64,000 bases of DNA from an uncultured bacterium (GTDB taxonomy: Bacteria; Bacillota; Clostridia; TANB77; CAG-508). Both the position numbers and the translations under genes were made by a program. Below, in pieces: positions 20,275 to 30,724 of this stretch. The notes under the pieces were generated by a model. The model was given only the letters and a program-made list of their open reading frames with translations, was not told the DNA's origin and ran no database searches. Where the stretch lies: contig CAJMRY010000005.1 of the NCBI GenBank assembly GCA_905215935.1, positions 60,118 to 124,117 on the forward strand, written 5' to 3'. Every line of letters begins with the position of its first letter. Position 1 is the stretch's first letter.

Positions 20275-21181
20275 TTATCTTTCTAGATTTTGTTTCCTTA
20301 TTTTAATATATAAAAATATTGTTATACATATTAATACGATCATAAGTATAATTATATAATTTGTATATTCTCCTGTTTGAGGTAATTTTTCCTTTGCAGT
20401 ATCATCTGCATAGTTTATTAATGTACTTTCTTTTTGGTTTCCATTTATAGTTTGGTCATTTTCACTTTTCTCTGACTTTTCATTATTGTTTGTATTATCT
20501 GTATTTTCTGTTTCATTTTGATTATCTGGGCCATTTTCTGTATTTCCTTGATTATCTGAATCATTTCCCGTAATTCCTTGGTTATTTGAGCCATTTTCTG
20601 TGTTTCCTTGGTTATTTGAGTCACTTCCTGTGTTCCCTTGGTTATTTGAGTCATTTCCTGTACCTTCTTGTTCTTTATTTGTATCTGTTTCATTTTTATT
20701 ATTAGACTCTTCTTTTATTGTAATATTTTTGTTTATATCCTTAACTCTTGACATTTCTCCATCAGATACTTGAATATTTTTTAATGAAATTACAGTATTA
20801 TGTTTGCTAGATTCTTTAATCTTGAATGTTATACTAAAAACTGTTTCATTACTTTTTCCAAGTCCATTTCTCGTAATTGCTATTACTCCATTTTCAGAAT
20901 TATAAGAAGCCCCATCTGTTGGAGTTTCCCATCCATTTTTTCCTTCTATATTTTTTAATTCTAAAACATCTTTTTCATATTCTAATATTGCACCTAATGA
21001 AATAATTCCGCTTTTGTGTTTTTAAATTAGAAATTTTTATATCCACTGTAAACTCTTGATTTTTACTAAAATTCGTTTCTTTTGTGTGTATATCCATATC
21101 ACAAGTAGATAGTGCATATATATTTGTTATGTTACAAATTATTAATAGCATTATAAAAATTAAACTTACTATTTTCTTCAT
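20275..21181 (-). CDS. Cohesin-like LPQTG-anchored protein, read through a CGGA +1 site
   Basis: A signal peptide (residues 1-24) is followed by a cohesin-like domain (about 28-165: EFTVDIKISNLK, GAILEYEKDVLEL, VFSITFKI) which would bind dockerin modules. A low-complexity Asn/Gly/Ser linker with five 10-residue repeats comes next, then LPQTG, a hydrophobic span and RKQNLER, a sortase signal. Codon 58 is CGG (21008-21010 on the complement). In frame the protein stops 11 codons later; dropping one base gives LKTQK-G-IISLGAILEYEKD and a 301-residue protein running to the sorting signal. The start at 21181 has an AAGGAGAGA site. Standard annotation would call a 68-residue and a 159-residue ORF and lose the cohesin domain. 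The cohesin assignment is by pattern, moderately sure. Confidence 0.8.
20521..20670 (-). repeat. Five tandem 30-bp repeats in the linker of the cohesin-like gene
   Basis: Five exact-length 30-base units (starts 20521, 20551, 20581, 20611, 20641) encode variants of TGNDSNNQGN. Copy number could change by slippage without shifting the frame, altering linker length. Confidence 0.9.
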
Positions 21182-21362
21182 ACATCTCTCTCCTTTTGAT
21201 TATTATAATATAATGGAACTTTTCACTTTTTTTCCAATATTATCTATATGATAACACATTTTACACGTTATGTAAAGTTTTTTTGCTATTTTGGTCCATA
21301 TTGCTTTAGACAAATGAACGGTTCTTTTGTCCACTAAATGTTTATTTTTTAAGTATCTACGT

Positions 21363-22465
21363 AAAAAGAAGAACCTAAATTTTAGGTTCTTCTTTGAAAC
21401 TATAAGTAACTATTCTATTTTATTACATATTTCTTTATTCCAATTATTCCTCCAGCTAGTATTCCTAATACTGCAATTGTAATTCCTATATAAACTACTA
21501 CCTCTCCTGTTTTTACTGTTAACATTACTGGTGCATCATCTATATCATCTTCTCCAGGTACTTTATTATTTGGTGTTGAGTCGATATCAGGTGTTCCATA
21601 TTCATTATAATCTTTACTTATTTCTGCTACGTTTATTTTTAGTCCCATATTATCTTCTCTATTTATCCATGTTAACACTATTGTTACTTCTTTACTTTCT
21701 CCTGGCTCTATAATTTGTCCTGCAAGCTGATCTGTTACTACTTTTCCATCTACTTCTTCCCATTCTGGGTTATCTGTTGCTACAAATTTTAGTCCTTCTG
21801 GTATGTAATCTGATATTTCTTCTACACTTCCTGCTATTTGACCTTCATTTGTTACTCTTATTTGATATTCAAATTTTACTACTACTTTATTTATTTTACT
21901 CTTCTTTAAGTCTACCTTTACTACTGCTTCTGGGTCATCTTCTGCTTTATGTCCTGTATTTGTTACTGTTTCTTTTCCGTCTTCTATTACTATTGCTTTT
22001 GTTACCCATTTTCTTAAAGCTAAATCAAAGTATTGTACTTTTATTTTTTCAATATCTTGGTCATCTTCTCCATCTATCCATTCATTTGGTGTAGAATCTT
22101 TATCTGTTACATCATTTCCATCTTCATCACTGTCATCTGATATTTGTGCTTGATTTATAATTATCTCATCTGATGTATTTGGCATTGTTACTTTAAATGC
22201 TACTTTTACTTCTTTGTAATCTGGTTCTTTTATACTTCCTGCTTCGTAACTGCTTCTATCAAATGCTTTTAATAAATTTTCACCATCTGTTTCTTCATTT
22301 TCTTTTGATAAATAATCTGTTGTTATGTATTTTGCTTTATTTACTTCATCTGTTTCGTTTCCTTCTTCATCTAACATTATCCATCTATATTCTTTATTTA
22401 ATTCATCATTTGGTAAAAATTCAAGTCCTTCTGGTATATCATCTTTTATTTCTTTTGCATATCCA
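21363..22465 (-). repeat. 1.1-kb block nearly identical to 40071-41173
   Basis: Terminator plus the last roughly 350 codons of the 2975-residue protein. The partner block ends the 1888-residue protein at an offset of 18708. I saw one difference (near 22426), then abrupt divergence after 22465. This points to recent duplication or gene conversion. Confidence 0.85.
21365..21395 (-). terminator. Terminator of the 2975-aa gene
   Basis: A perfect 15-bp inverted repeat (AAAGAAGAACCTAAA and its complement) with a U-tract on the minus strand. Confidence 0.85.
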
Positions 22466-25400
22466 TTTACTGTTCCTTCATTGTATACCCTAATTGTATA
22501 TTCTACTACATTTTGATTTGCAACTAATACTGGTTCTTTTGTATGTTCATATACATAATTACCATTTTCGTCTACTTTAAATACTGGTATTCTTGTTGTT
22601 ACTTCTTGTTTTTCTCCATGTCCATTTGTTACTCCTGTAATGAATTTTCTTAATGCTAAATCAAATTCTTCTATTAAAACTTTTTCAAAATCATCATCAT
22701 CTTGTTGTCCTGGAATATATTCTATTCCATTTTCTATGTTTTCATCATTATAACTTGGTAACTCACTATCTGCTGGTAATCTTACATTTCCAGCACTAGA
22801 ATCTCTATCTGTAACAACTCTTCCACCTTCACCAATATATTTACTTATTTCTGCTATATTGGTTAATTTTAGATTTGCTGGTGTATTATCTTTAACTTTA
22901 CATTTAATTTGTATTTCTTTATAGTCTAGTTCTCCTGTTTCTTTATTAAATGCTTTAATTAAGTTTCCTTTTTCATCTCTTGCTTTTGATAAATAATTTG
23001 TTTTTACTGTTCTTAATGATTTATCACTTTCATCTAATATCCATCCATACTTACTATTAAATTCATCATTTACAAATTCTAAGTATTCTGGTAAATGATC
23101 TGTTACTTCTTCTGCATATCCTGCAATATCTGCCTCGTTATATACTCTTATTGTATATATAACTGTATCTTTTGCATATAAGCTAATTGGTTTTTTTGTA
23201 TGGTTATAAATTGCTGTTGTATCTACATTATTTTTTAATTCATCTGTAATAGGTTTTGGCTCTCTGTTAGTAATATTTTGTACTCTTTCGTTTTCTTGTC
23301 CTTCATTTGTAACTATTTGTGTAATGAATTTTCTTAAAGCTAAATCAAATTGCTCATTTTTTATTGTTACATCAAGTTTATCTTCAGAAGTTTTCAATTC
23401 TACCAATTCATTTTTATCTACTAAATTTGCACTTGCTAGAACATATCTTGCATCTAAACCTTGACCTTCTAGTTTTGTAGTTATAGTTATTTCTATTTTG
23501 TCTTCTAATTTAACATAACCTTCTGGGGCTGTAATCTCCTCTACCTTTATTGTATAAGTTTCTGGTTTTTCAATACGTACATTTGATATTGTTAAATTTC
23601 CATTCTGAATTTTGCCTTGAACTGGAATAATTACATTTTTAGATTTCACATCATCATTTGCTTCGTATAATTCTGATTCTTTACCATTTCTTAATACTGT
23701 CACTTTAACTTCTGCTCCATCTAGATAAATTCCCTTTAAGTCAGTTTTATTTATTGTTAAGTCATATGAGCCTTTAACTTGTTCATTTTCTACTACAATT
23801 TGTATTATTTGAGAATTTCTTCCTTCTTCACTAACTACTTTTGTATTTTCTTTATTAACAAAATCATTATCATAACTAATATCAATTATTTCATATTTAC
23901 CATTAGATACTTCTATTTTTACATAAACTTCTATATCTTCTACATCTATATATCCTTCAATTGGTTTTTCATGTAATTTTAATTTATATGTTCCTGATTT
24001 TTCAAACAAGATATTATTTATTATAATTACACCGTCTTGTCCACCTATATTTGATGTTCTTAATCCTGATAAGTTTTTATCTTCCATTGTATTTGCATCT
24101 TTAAGTTTAACTTCTTTTTCTGTTTCTCCTTGTTCAAATACTGTAATATCAAATGTTACATTATTCATAAATTCATTTGTATCTTTGTCTTTCTTTAGAA
24201 GTAATATGTCATATTTTTGTGGATCTAATACTTTTACTTCTACTACACTTACCTCGTCTATTTTTCCTGTTGTGTTAATAGATACATAATTATCTATTAT
24301 TGTATTATTAAAGTCTAGTTTTGTATTATCTGCTTTATATAATTCATATGTATTATCTGCCTTGTTTCCTTGTGCATCCACTGTATATATTGAGCCATCT
24401 GCAGATACATATAATCTAAATTTAATATAATTATCTGATAATATATTTATTATATCTTTACTTCCAGATTCTTTTTCTTTAATAATATATTCGTATATAC
24501 CTTCTTTTACTGGACTTTCATCTAATAATATATTACCTTGTGAATCTGTAGTTAATTCTTTTGTTCCACTAACTTGACTTACTATTTCGAATTTTGTATT
24601 TGCTAAATTAACTTCTTCTTCACCAAATATTTTCTTATTTATTTTTAGCTTAATTTTGCTTGGGTTTTTAATTTCTACTTTAATATATGGCATATCTCCA
24701 GTATTATCTACATTTACAGTTACATATTCATAATATGAATCTGGCGCTTTAGTACCATCATCTTTTCTTATTTCACAATTCTTTCCATTATCATATTTTT
24801 CTAAAGTTACTGTACCTGTAGCATCTAATTTTACTTTCACATATACAGAGTAATCTTTAAATATGTTTTCATATACATTTGATGATGTTTCTGTTTCTTT
24901 AATTTTATATTCATATGCTTTTCCTACTTCTATATTTTGCTCACCAAATGAAATCTTACCATCTTCTGTTGTAGTTCCATATATTATTCCAGAATTTCTT
25001 ATAGTTGTAACTCCTTCTCTATTTAGAGAAGATCCTATATATTTTCCATTTTGTTCTTTAATCACTGGACTATATATTTCAAATTTTGTATTAGCAAGTG
25101 GTTTTTTATCCTTAGATGTATCTACTTTCTTTAATTCAAACTTATATTGTAGAGGATTTAATATTCCAATATTTATTGTTGGAACTCCATCTGAATCTAC
25201 TTTTGTTTCTTTTGTTACATAATTATATACATCCGCAAAATATGGTGCCATCATCCATGCATGAGCAGGATTTCCTCCTACATATACATTTACTCCAAAG
25301 TTTGTAATTCTTATTTCTCCATTTTCATCTATCTTTGCCTCAACTGACAAATAACTGTTACCTTCTTCAAGCATATTAATATGATTTTTAGCTGTAGATT

Positions 25401-28400
25401 TTTCTGTAATTGTAAATCTAAATGTCTCTCCTATATCTGTAATATTATCTACCACATAAGAAGATTTTCCATTATTAATTACTTCTTCTCCATTAACTGT
25501 TAATACTGCTCCTTGAAGCTCTGTTTTTCCATCTGCTTCATATTTAGTTAATTTTAATCTGTATTTTATTGGGTCTTTTATTGTAATATTTAATACACGT
25601 ATATTTCCTTCTTTAACAAATTCAATATTTCCAATATATTTGCTTAAGTTTTGTAATTCTTCTTCACTAACATTTTGTAAAGTATTACTATCTTTTATAG
25701 TATATCCTTTTACTACTAATTCATATTGATCATTCATTTCTACTTCAACATCAATATATTTGTTTTCGAAAATATTATAATATGGAGATTTTACTCCTCT
25801 TTCAACTATTGTCCAAGTTTGTGTTTCTCCTGGAATAATGTAGTCTTCTGATAAATGTGTTGTTTCTCCTGTTACTGTTTGTGTTTGACTTGTTCCAGGT
25901 ATTGTATATGTACCATTTATTGCGCATTTTCTTTTATCACCTGTAAATTCATATGTATTTTGTTCTTTATTATACGCATTTAAATATGCTTCTATATTAG
26001 CTTGTACAGGTTTACCATTTGTATCTGTTTTATTTAATCTTACTTTATATCCATATGTATTTTTAATTACTACTGTTACTTTATCTTTTGCATCATTTAC
26101 TCTAACTTGTACAAATTCCCCATATTTTTGTTTAAACGACTCTGTTACAGAAGTACCATGATTCATTATATCTATTACTGTGTAATCTGCACTAATTATT
26201 TTTGCTGTATCATCTGTAATAACATCTAAATTTATAAGATATCTATCAAATATATTTACATATTCTGATTTAGTTGAAACTTCTTGTATTTGATATGTAT
26301 AACATAGATTATTAAATGCTGGTACTGTATCATTAACTGTTCCATCTTTTAATACATCATTAATAATTCTTCCATCAAAGAAACTAAGATCTGTTGCATT
26401 TGTGTTCTTATCAGAAACTTCTCTTATATGCATTCTATCTATATTAAAATGTGCTCCTTGTAAGTTTCCATTACTGTCTTCTTCTGCTGTTACTCTGTTT
26501 CCTTTTAAATCTTCTTTTATTAATTCAAATTCTAAAGGTATAGAATCGTTTGGTATAAATACTTGTATTGTTGGTATTTTAGAATTATCATCAAATTTAA
26601 CTTCTAGTCCTTGTATTGTCTCTTCAGTATCTCCATTTGTATATCTTAAAGAAATATTATCATTTAAAACTTTTCCATCATCAGTAAACTTAACACCTAA
26701 ACTTATTGTGCCTGGTAACTTAGTATAGCCTAAAGGTTCTTTTGTTTCTTTAATTTCATATGTATGTGTATATCCTGGGTCTACTACACATCCTGATGAA
26801 ATATTTAAAATTCCGTTTTTTGTTTCTTCTCTATTTGTTGGTATTCCTTCTCCATCTGCATTATTTGTTTGCATTCCATAACTAAATTCTGCGTTTCTAG
26901 AAGTTATTGTTTTTCCATTTTTATCTACTTTAACTAATTGTAAACTATAATAATTTTTTGGCATATTTGCTATATATAAGTTTACTTGGTTATTATTATC
27001 TATTTTTAAATCTACTAAACTTTTTAATACATCTATTTGACCATTTGTCATACCTGATGTATTTTCAAAGCTCCAATTACTTCCTGCATATGACTCATCT
27101 CTAATTTTTCCATCTGCATCAGTTCTTATTTTTAATATAATTGGAACATTTACTAATGTATCATAGAAATTATCAGATACACTTGTTTCTGTAATTCTAT
27201 ATGTATATGCTGCACTTGCTTTTGCTTCTGTTTCACTAAAGAATGCTCTTGCATCATTAAGTGTTCCATTAAATATCTCTTTTGTTTCAGTTGCTATTTG
27301 TTCTATTTTGAAAGTTGCTGTTCCATTGAACTTCTCTGCTTGTTCAAGATTTGTGTTACTTGCATAGTTCTTTTTATATAAATTAAAATCATATTTTACA
27401 CTATTTGCCATATATAAAATAATGTTATTGTTTTCATCTGGCTGGCTTATACTTGTATGTCTTTCAAATGAACTACTATAAGATTCCCATACTTCGCTAT
27501 CTTTTTGTTTTATTTGTGTTATGCTACTACTTACTTTTCCTTCTGCATTTATTTCTGCTTTTATCCTTACTCCAGAAATTTTATTTACATAATTTTCTGG
27601 TACTGTTTCTTCTATTAGTTCATAATAATATGATTTTCCTATTTCTCCTTCAGCTATATTTACTATTGTTTTTTTATTTAAATCTGTTGTAAATCCTGGT
27701 AAATCATTTATTTTGTTTCCATTTTCATCAATTTCTTTTACACTAAATACCGCATCTTTTACTGCTTTATTTTTGTCATCTAATTGATGTTTAAATAATT
27801 GTAAATTTACTGGTATTGTTTCTTTTGGGTTTTTAATCTTTAATGATATTGTTCTTGTGTCATCATTTACAAATGGAGTTTCTACATATTTCATTACTTC
27901 ATCTTTCTCTTGTTGTGTTGGATTATATCCATTTACACCTTTAACTTCAGCTCTAGCAACTAAAACTCCAGCATCATTCATATTTACAGTTACATGTAAA
28001 AACATTTTATTACCTAATATGTTTTTGTATGGTGATTGTGCTGTGTCTTCATAAATATCATAATAATAAGTATAATCAGTATTTACATTATCTTCTATAT
28101 GTTCAAATATTGCTTGTTCATTTTTAAATACACCATTATGTATCTCTTTATTATCTACTATTGTTGTATTTCCTTCTTTTATTGTTTCATATATTCTCAT
28201 TTCTGTATTTTGTAAAAAGTCTTGATTACTTTCTGTAGATGTTTTTTGTATTTTAAACTTATATGGTTCTTGTGGTGGGTCTTTTAATTGTACTGTAATT
28301 TTATCTGAAGTAAATTTGATTTTAATTACTTCTTCAAGATCTGTTATCTCAAATTTAGATTCTTTACCCTTTTCCAATTCTGTTGAAGCTATCGTACCTC

Positions 28401-30342
28401 CAGTTTCTTTATGAATAATCTGTACCGATACTTTTTCTACAACATACTTTCCATTTTCCATTCCTTTTTTTACTATTAATTTTATATAACAATTTTCTAA
28501 TATGTCACCCTTTGTATATCCACTTGGTGCATACATTTCTGTTATTTCATATACATCATCTTTAGAAATGTCTAATATATTTTGTGTTGTAATTCTTTCT
28601 TTTCCTTCTAATGTTTCAATTTCATGAGAATAACCTGTAGTACTACCATTAAATTTACTAACTACATTAAATGTAGCTCCAGCTAATGCATCCGACTTAT
28701 CATCTATTCCTGTTGTTGATTTTGTTGATTTTTTTACATAACTCATTTGATATCTACCTGTTATCTCTTCATCTAGTGCAGTAAACGTTATTGCATTTTC
28801 ACTAAGATCTATAGCACAATTTCCTATTCCTAATGCATTTAAATCACATTCTCCTGGTTTTAATCCTGAGCATAACGTATATTTATTTCCTTCTTCTAGT
28901 ATCAATGCTAAATCTACCTTTTCTATTTTATATGTATTACCACTCAAAACTTTATGTACAGTTATTTCAAATTTTGTAAAACTAGGTAGATTAAATCCTG
29001 TAGGAGGAGTTTTTTCCTCAATAACTATTCTATCATTATCTTTTGTATTGTCTATTTTAATATTAGAATTGCTTTTAGTATTTGTAGGATTATCCCAGTT
29101 TATTCTTGTTATTTCTTTTTCTCTTGTTGTAACATTAATATTTTTAGTTGTTGTTGATGCATTATTTCTATATAATTTCAAATTAAATCCTGCTTGTAAA
29201 CAATTTGTATAATTTCGTAATTGTCCTTGTGTTGTAATAGTCTCACTTGATGATCTTTTTGATAAATTAATATGATAATTACCACTTACCTTATTTTCAT
29301 ATTCTATAGTAAAAGGTATTTCTGGACTAGACTTGGTTCTTTCTAACATTAAAAATGGTTGATCTCCATATTGTGGATTCTTCGTTTGATGTGTTGAATA
29401 ATATGTAGCAGTTGTTTTGTAAGCACTGTTTTTTACTTTAAATTTTATATTATATTTTGTATTGTCTTTAAGCGTAGTATTTAATTTAATATAAAAATTA
29501 CCATTATATGTAGTAGCAAAGTTATTTATCTTATCATTTACATTTTTACTTTTACATATAGTATATGTATATCCATCAACACTTGTAGAAATAGAACTCT
29601 TGTTATTATTTCCACTTATTTTTAAAGGTCCTACCCATCCATCTTTGGTTACTGTATATCCACTTGCTTTTTCTATTTTTACCTTATTATTTCCTTCTTT
29701 TATATTTCCATCACCAGAATAGTTTTTATTTTGTTCAGCTTTAGCTTTTAATTTAGTAAAGAAAGGATCTGATGATGAAAAATTATTGTTATTATTATTT
29801 GTAAAAGACCATATAGCATATTGTTGCATTGCAAATATTTTTTCTTGACTATATCCACTTAAACTAATACCAAGTTCTTTTTCTAAATTGGCTTTATACC
29901 AATTTATTTCTTCAGCAGGCACTCCTGATCCATAACGTATCATGTTATCCATCAACCATTTTAGGCTTCCACTATATCCAGATTTTGCGTTATTCTTGCT
30001 ATATGCATTCTCATGGCCAGTTATTATAGATTCTCCTGCCGAAGCATTTGAAGTCTCTAGTCCATATAAACCTGCACCTTTTTTTAGACACCAACCTGCA
30101 TTACTAAAATCTATAGTATTTCTGTTCCACCCCCCTCTAAAATAGATTCTTTCTGTACCTGTATCACTCATAACTACTAAGTTCACGTACTTTTGTCCAG
30201 CATAACCTAATACTTCTTGATTATCATTACCTGTAACAAACTCTTTAATTTCACTATTAAACATACTTACAATAATTGTTGCAATAATGCATATTATAAC
30301 TATGCTTGATAAAATTATAATATTCTTCTTTCCCTTCTTCAT
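21415..30342 (-). CDS. Giant thioester-head adhesin with SpaA stalk, 2975 aa
   Basis: A signal/membrane segment (residues 8-27) precedes a thioester (TQXA-type) head. Cys85 (GWCLKKG) and Gln174 (MQQYAIW) are the expected pair for an internal Cys-Gln thioester, which in Gram-positive thioester-domain adhesins can bond covalently to host amines. The stalk has about thirteen SpaA-like modules of 120-170 residues, opening with phrases such as YKVRLNKTDTNGKP and FELIKEDLKGN, then three DUF11-like modules (LALRKFITQIV, LALRKFITGVT, LALRKWVTKAI). The tail is MLTVKTGE, a hydrophobic span and GIKKYVIK, without LPXTG. The start has an AAGGAG site. Long stretches are identical to the next upstream gene (30725-39590), its closest paralogue. 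No in-frame CGG was found. Confidence 0.88.
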   Translation of the reverse strand: MKKGKKNIIILSSIVIICIIATIIVSMFNSEIKEFVTGNDNQEVLGYAGQKYVNLVVMSDTGTERIYFRGGWNRNTIDFSNAGWCLKKGAGLYGLETSNASAGESIITGHENAYSKNNAKSGYSGSLKWLMDNMIRYGSGVPAEEINWYKANLEKELGISLSGYSQEKIFAMQQYAIWSFTNNNNNNFSSSDPFFTKLKAKAEQNKNYSGDGNIKEGNNKVKIEKASGYTVTKDGWVGPLKISGNNNKSSISTSVDGYTYTICKSKNVNDKINNFATTYNGNFYIKLNTTLKDNTKYNIKFKVKNSAYKTTATYYSTHQTKNPQYGDQPFLMLERTKSSPEIPFTIEYENKVSGNYHINLSKRSSSETITTQGQLRNYTNCLQAGFNLKLYRNNASTTTKNINVTTREKEITRINWDNPTNTKSNSNIKIDNTKDNDRIVIEEKTPPTGFNLPSFTKFEITVHKVLSGNTYKIEKVDLALILEEGNKYTLCSGLKPGECDLNALGIGNCAIDLSENAITFTALDEEITGRYQMSYVKKSTKSTTGIDDKSDALAGATFNVVSKFNGSTTGYSHEIETLEGKERITTQNILDISKDDVYEITEMYAPSGYTKGDILENCYIKLIVKKGMENGKYVVEKVSVQIIHKETGGTIASTELEKGKESKFEITDLEEVIKIKFTSDKITVQLKDPPQEPYKFKIQKTSTESNQDFLQNTEMRIYETIKEGNTTIVDNKEIHNGVFKNEQAIFEHIEDNVNTDYTYYYDIYEDTAQSPYKNILGNKMFLHVTVNMNDAGVLVARAEVKGVNGYNPTQQEKDEVMKYVETPFVNDDTRTISLKIKNPKETIPVNLQLFKHQLDDKNKAVKDAVFSVKEIDENGNKINDLPGFTTDLNKKTIVNIAEGEIGKSYYYELIEETVPENYVNKISGVRIKAEINAEGKVSSSITQIKQKDSEVWESYSSSFERHTSISQPDENNNIILYMANSVKYDFNLYKKNYASNTNLEQAEKFNGTATFKIEQIATETKEIFNGTLNDARAFFSETEAKASAAYTYRITETSVSDNFYDTLVNVPIILKIRTDADGKIRDESYAGSNWSFENTSGMTNGQIDVLKSLVDLKIDNNNQVNLYIANMPKNYYSLQLVKVDKNGKTITSRNAEFSYGMQTNNADGEGIPTNREETKNGILNISSGCVVDPGYTHTYEIKETKEPLGYTKLPGTISLGVKFTDDGKVLNDNISLRYTNGDTEETIQGLEVKFDDNSKIPTIQVFIPNDSIPLEFELIKEDLKGNRVTAEEDSNGNLQGAHFNIDRMHIREVSDKNTNATDLSFFDGRIINDVLKDGTVNDTVPAFNNLCYTYQIQEVSTKSEYVNIFDRYLINLDVITDDTAKIISADYTVIDIMNHGTSVTESFKQKYGEFVQVRVNDAKDKVTVVIKNTYGYKVRLNKTDTNGKPVQANIEAYLNAYNKEQNTYEFTGDKRKCAINGTYTIPGTSQTQTVTGETTHLSEDYIIPGETQTWTIVERGVKSPYYNIFENKYIDVEVEMNDQYELVVKGYTIKDSNTLQNVSEEELQNLSKYIGNIEFVKEGNIRVLNITIKDPIKYRLKLTKYEADGKTELQGAVLTVNGEEVINNGKSSYVVDNITDIGETFRFTITEKSTAKNHINMLEEGNSYLSVEAKIDENGEIRITNFGVNVYVGGNPAHAWMMAPYFADVYNYVTKETKVDSDGVPTINIGILNPLQYKFELKKVDTSKDKKPLANTKFEIYSPVIKEQNGKYIGSSLNREGVTTIRNSGIIYGTTTEDGKISFGEQNIEVGKAYEYKIKETETSSNVYENIFKDYSVYVKVKLDATGTVTLEKYDNGKNCEIRKDDGTKAPDSYYEYVTVNVDNTGDMPYIKVEIKNPSKIKLKINKKIFGEEEVNLANTKFEIVSQVSGTKELTTDSQGNILLDESPVKEGIYEYIIKEKESGSKDIINILSDNYIKFRLYVSADGSIYTVDAQGNKADNTYELYKADNTKLDFNNTIIDNYVSINTTGKIDEVSVVEVKVLDPQKYDILLLKKDKDTNEFMNNVTFDITVFEQGETEKEVKLKDANTMEDKNLSGLRTSNIGGQDGVIIINNILFEKSGTYKLKLHEKPIEGYIDVEDIEVYVKIEVSNGKYEIIDISYDNDFVNKENTKVVSEEGRNSQIIQIVVENEQVKGSYDLTINKTDLKGIYLDGAEVKVTVLRNGKESELYEANDDVKSKNVIIPVQGKIQNGNLTISNVRIEKPETYTIKVEEITAPEGYVKLEDKIEITITTKLEGQGLDARYVLASANLVDKNELVELKTSEDKLDVTIKNEQFDLALRKFITQIVTNEGQENERVQNITNREPKPITDELKNNVDTTAIYNHTKKPISLYAKDTVIYTIRVYNEADIAGYAEEVTDHLPEYLEFVNDEFNSKYGWILDESDKSLRTVKTNYLSKARDEKGNLIKAFNKETGELDYKEIQIKCKVKDNTPANLKLTNIAEISKYIGEGGRVVTDRDSSAGNVRLPADSELPSYNDENIENGIEYIPGQQDDDDFEKVLIEEFDLALRKFITGVTNGHGEKQEVTTRIPVFKVDENGNYVYEHTKEPVLVANQNVVEYTIRVYNEGTVNGYAKEIKDDIPEGLEFLPNDELNKEYRWIMLDEEGNETDEVNKAKYITTDYLSKENEETDGENLLKAFDRSSYEAGSIKEPDYKEVKVAFKVTMPNTSDEIIINQAQISDDSDEDGNDVTDKDSTPNEWIDGEDDQDIEKIKVQYFDLALRKWVTKAIVIEDGKETVTNTGHKAEDDPEAVVKVDLKKSKINKVVVKFEYQIRVTNEGQIAGSVEEISDYIPEGLKFVATDNPEWEEVDGKVVTDQLAGQIIEPGESKEVTIVLTWINREDNMGLKINVAEISKDYNEYGTPDIDSTPNNKVPGEDDIDDAPVMLTVKTGEVVVYIGITIAVLGILAGGIIGIKKYVIK
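22082..22726 (-). repeat. 645-bp block identical to 31392-32036
   Basis: Compared line by line at an offset of 9310 with no mismatch noticed. It encodes a DUF11-like module shared by the 2975- and 2954-residue paralogues; flanks diverge at once. Confidence 0.8.
25154..25866 (-). repeat. 713-bp block identical to 34461-35173
   Basis: Offset 9307; the first difference is at 25867 versus 35174. It encodes SpaA-like modules including GKTELQGAVLTVNGEE. Confidence 0.8.
27617..28026 (-). repeat. 410-bp block identical to 36927-37336
   Basis: Offset 9310; bounded by single differences at 27616 and 28027. It lies within a SpaA-like module of both paralogues. Confidence 0.75.
28255..28692 (-). repeat. 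438-bp block identical to 37565-38002
   Basis: Offset 9310; bounded by differences at 28254 and 28693. It encodes the first shared SpaA-like module after the heads. Confidence 0.75.
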
Positions 30343-30378
30343 ACTTTTTTCTCCTTTTGTGTAAAATTATTTATATTT

Positions 30379-30456
30379 ATGCTACAATATTTATTCTTTC
30401 TATTCAAGTCATCAAAATTTTCCAAAATCGAGATTGCTTCTTAAGCCTTTACGGAT
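30379..30456 (-). promoter_or_regulatory. Promoter and TCCGTA box of the 2975-aa gene
   Basis: On the minus strand TTGAAT (30402-30407), a 17-base spacer and TAGCAT (30379-30384). The box ATCCGTAAAGGCTT is at 30443-30456, with TCCGTA ending 42 bases before the -35. The whole leader matches that of the 2954-residue gene. The rest of this 382-base gap is A+T-rich with ATTACA/TGTAAT words. Confidence 0.6.
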
Positions 30457-30675
30457 CATCACTTTACAGTTTTTTTATTACATTTTTTAATTTTATATTA
30501 CATTTGTGAAATATATATTTTTATACCCTTGTATCGCTTTCCTCTCTGTAATACTTTTGTAATATTTAATAGTATTTATTGAAAAACAGTCTTTATACTC
30601 ACATCAAACATGCACTATTTCCCTGAACATTTTGGATAGGGCTTAAATGTTCTAATGTTCACTTTGTTCAGAAAA

Positions 30676-30702
30676 AGAAGAACCTAAATTTTAGGTTCTT
30701 CT
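30676..30702 (-). terminator. Terminator of the 2954-aa gene
   Basis: A 13-bp inverted repeat AGAAGAACCTAAA and its complement, with a U-tract on the minus strand. It belongs to the same family as the terminators at 21365 and 40073. Confidence 0.85.
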
Positions 30703-30724
30703 CTAAAAAATTCTTGTAACTATT

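Noticed and set aside
20521..20670. Short tandem repeats as a CRISPR array
   Set aside because: Contiguous 30-base coding repeats without spacers, in frame in the linker of the cohesin-like protein.
21531..22094. Leucine-rich plus-strand open frames opposite the adhesin ends (also 30820-31404, 40239-40802 and others)
   Set aside because: They are reverse-strand shadows of repetitive DUF11-like coding sequence, lack ribosome sites, and recur wherever the same module occurs.
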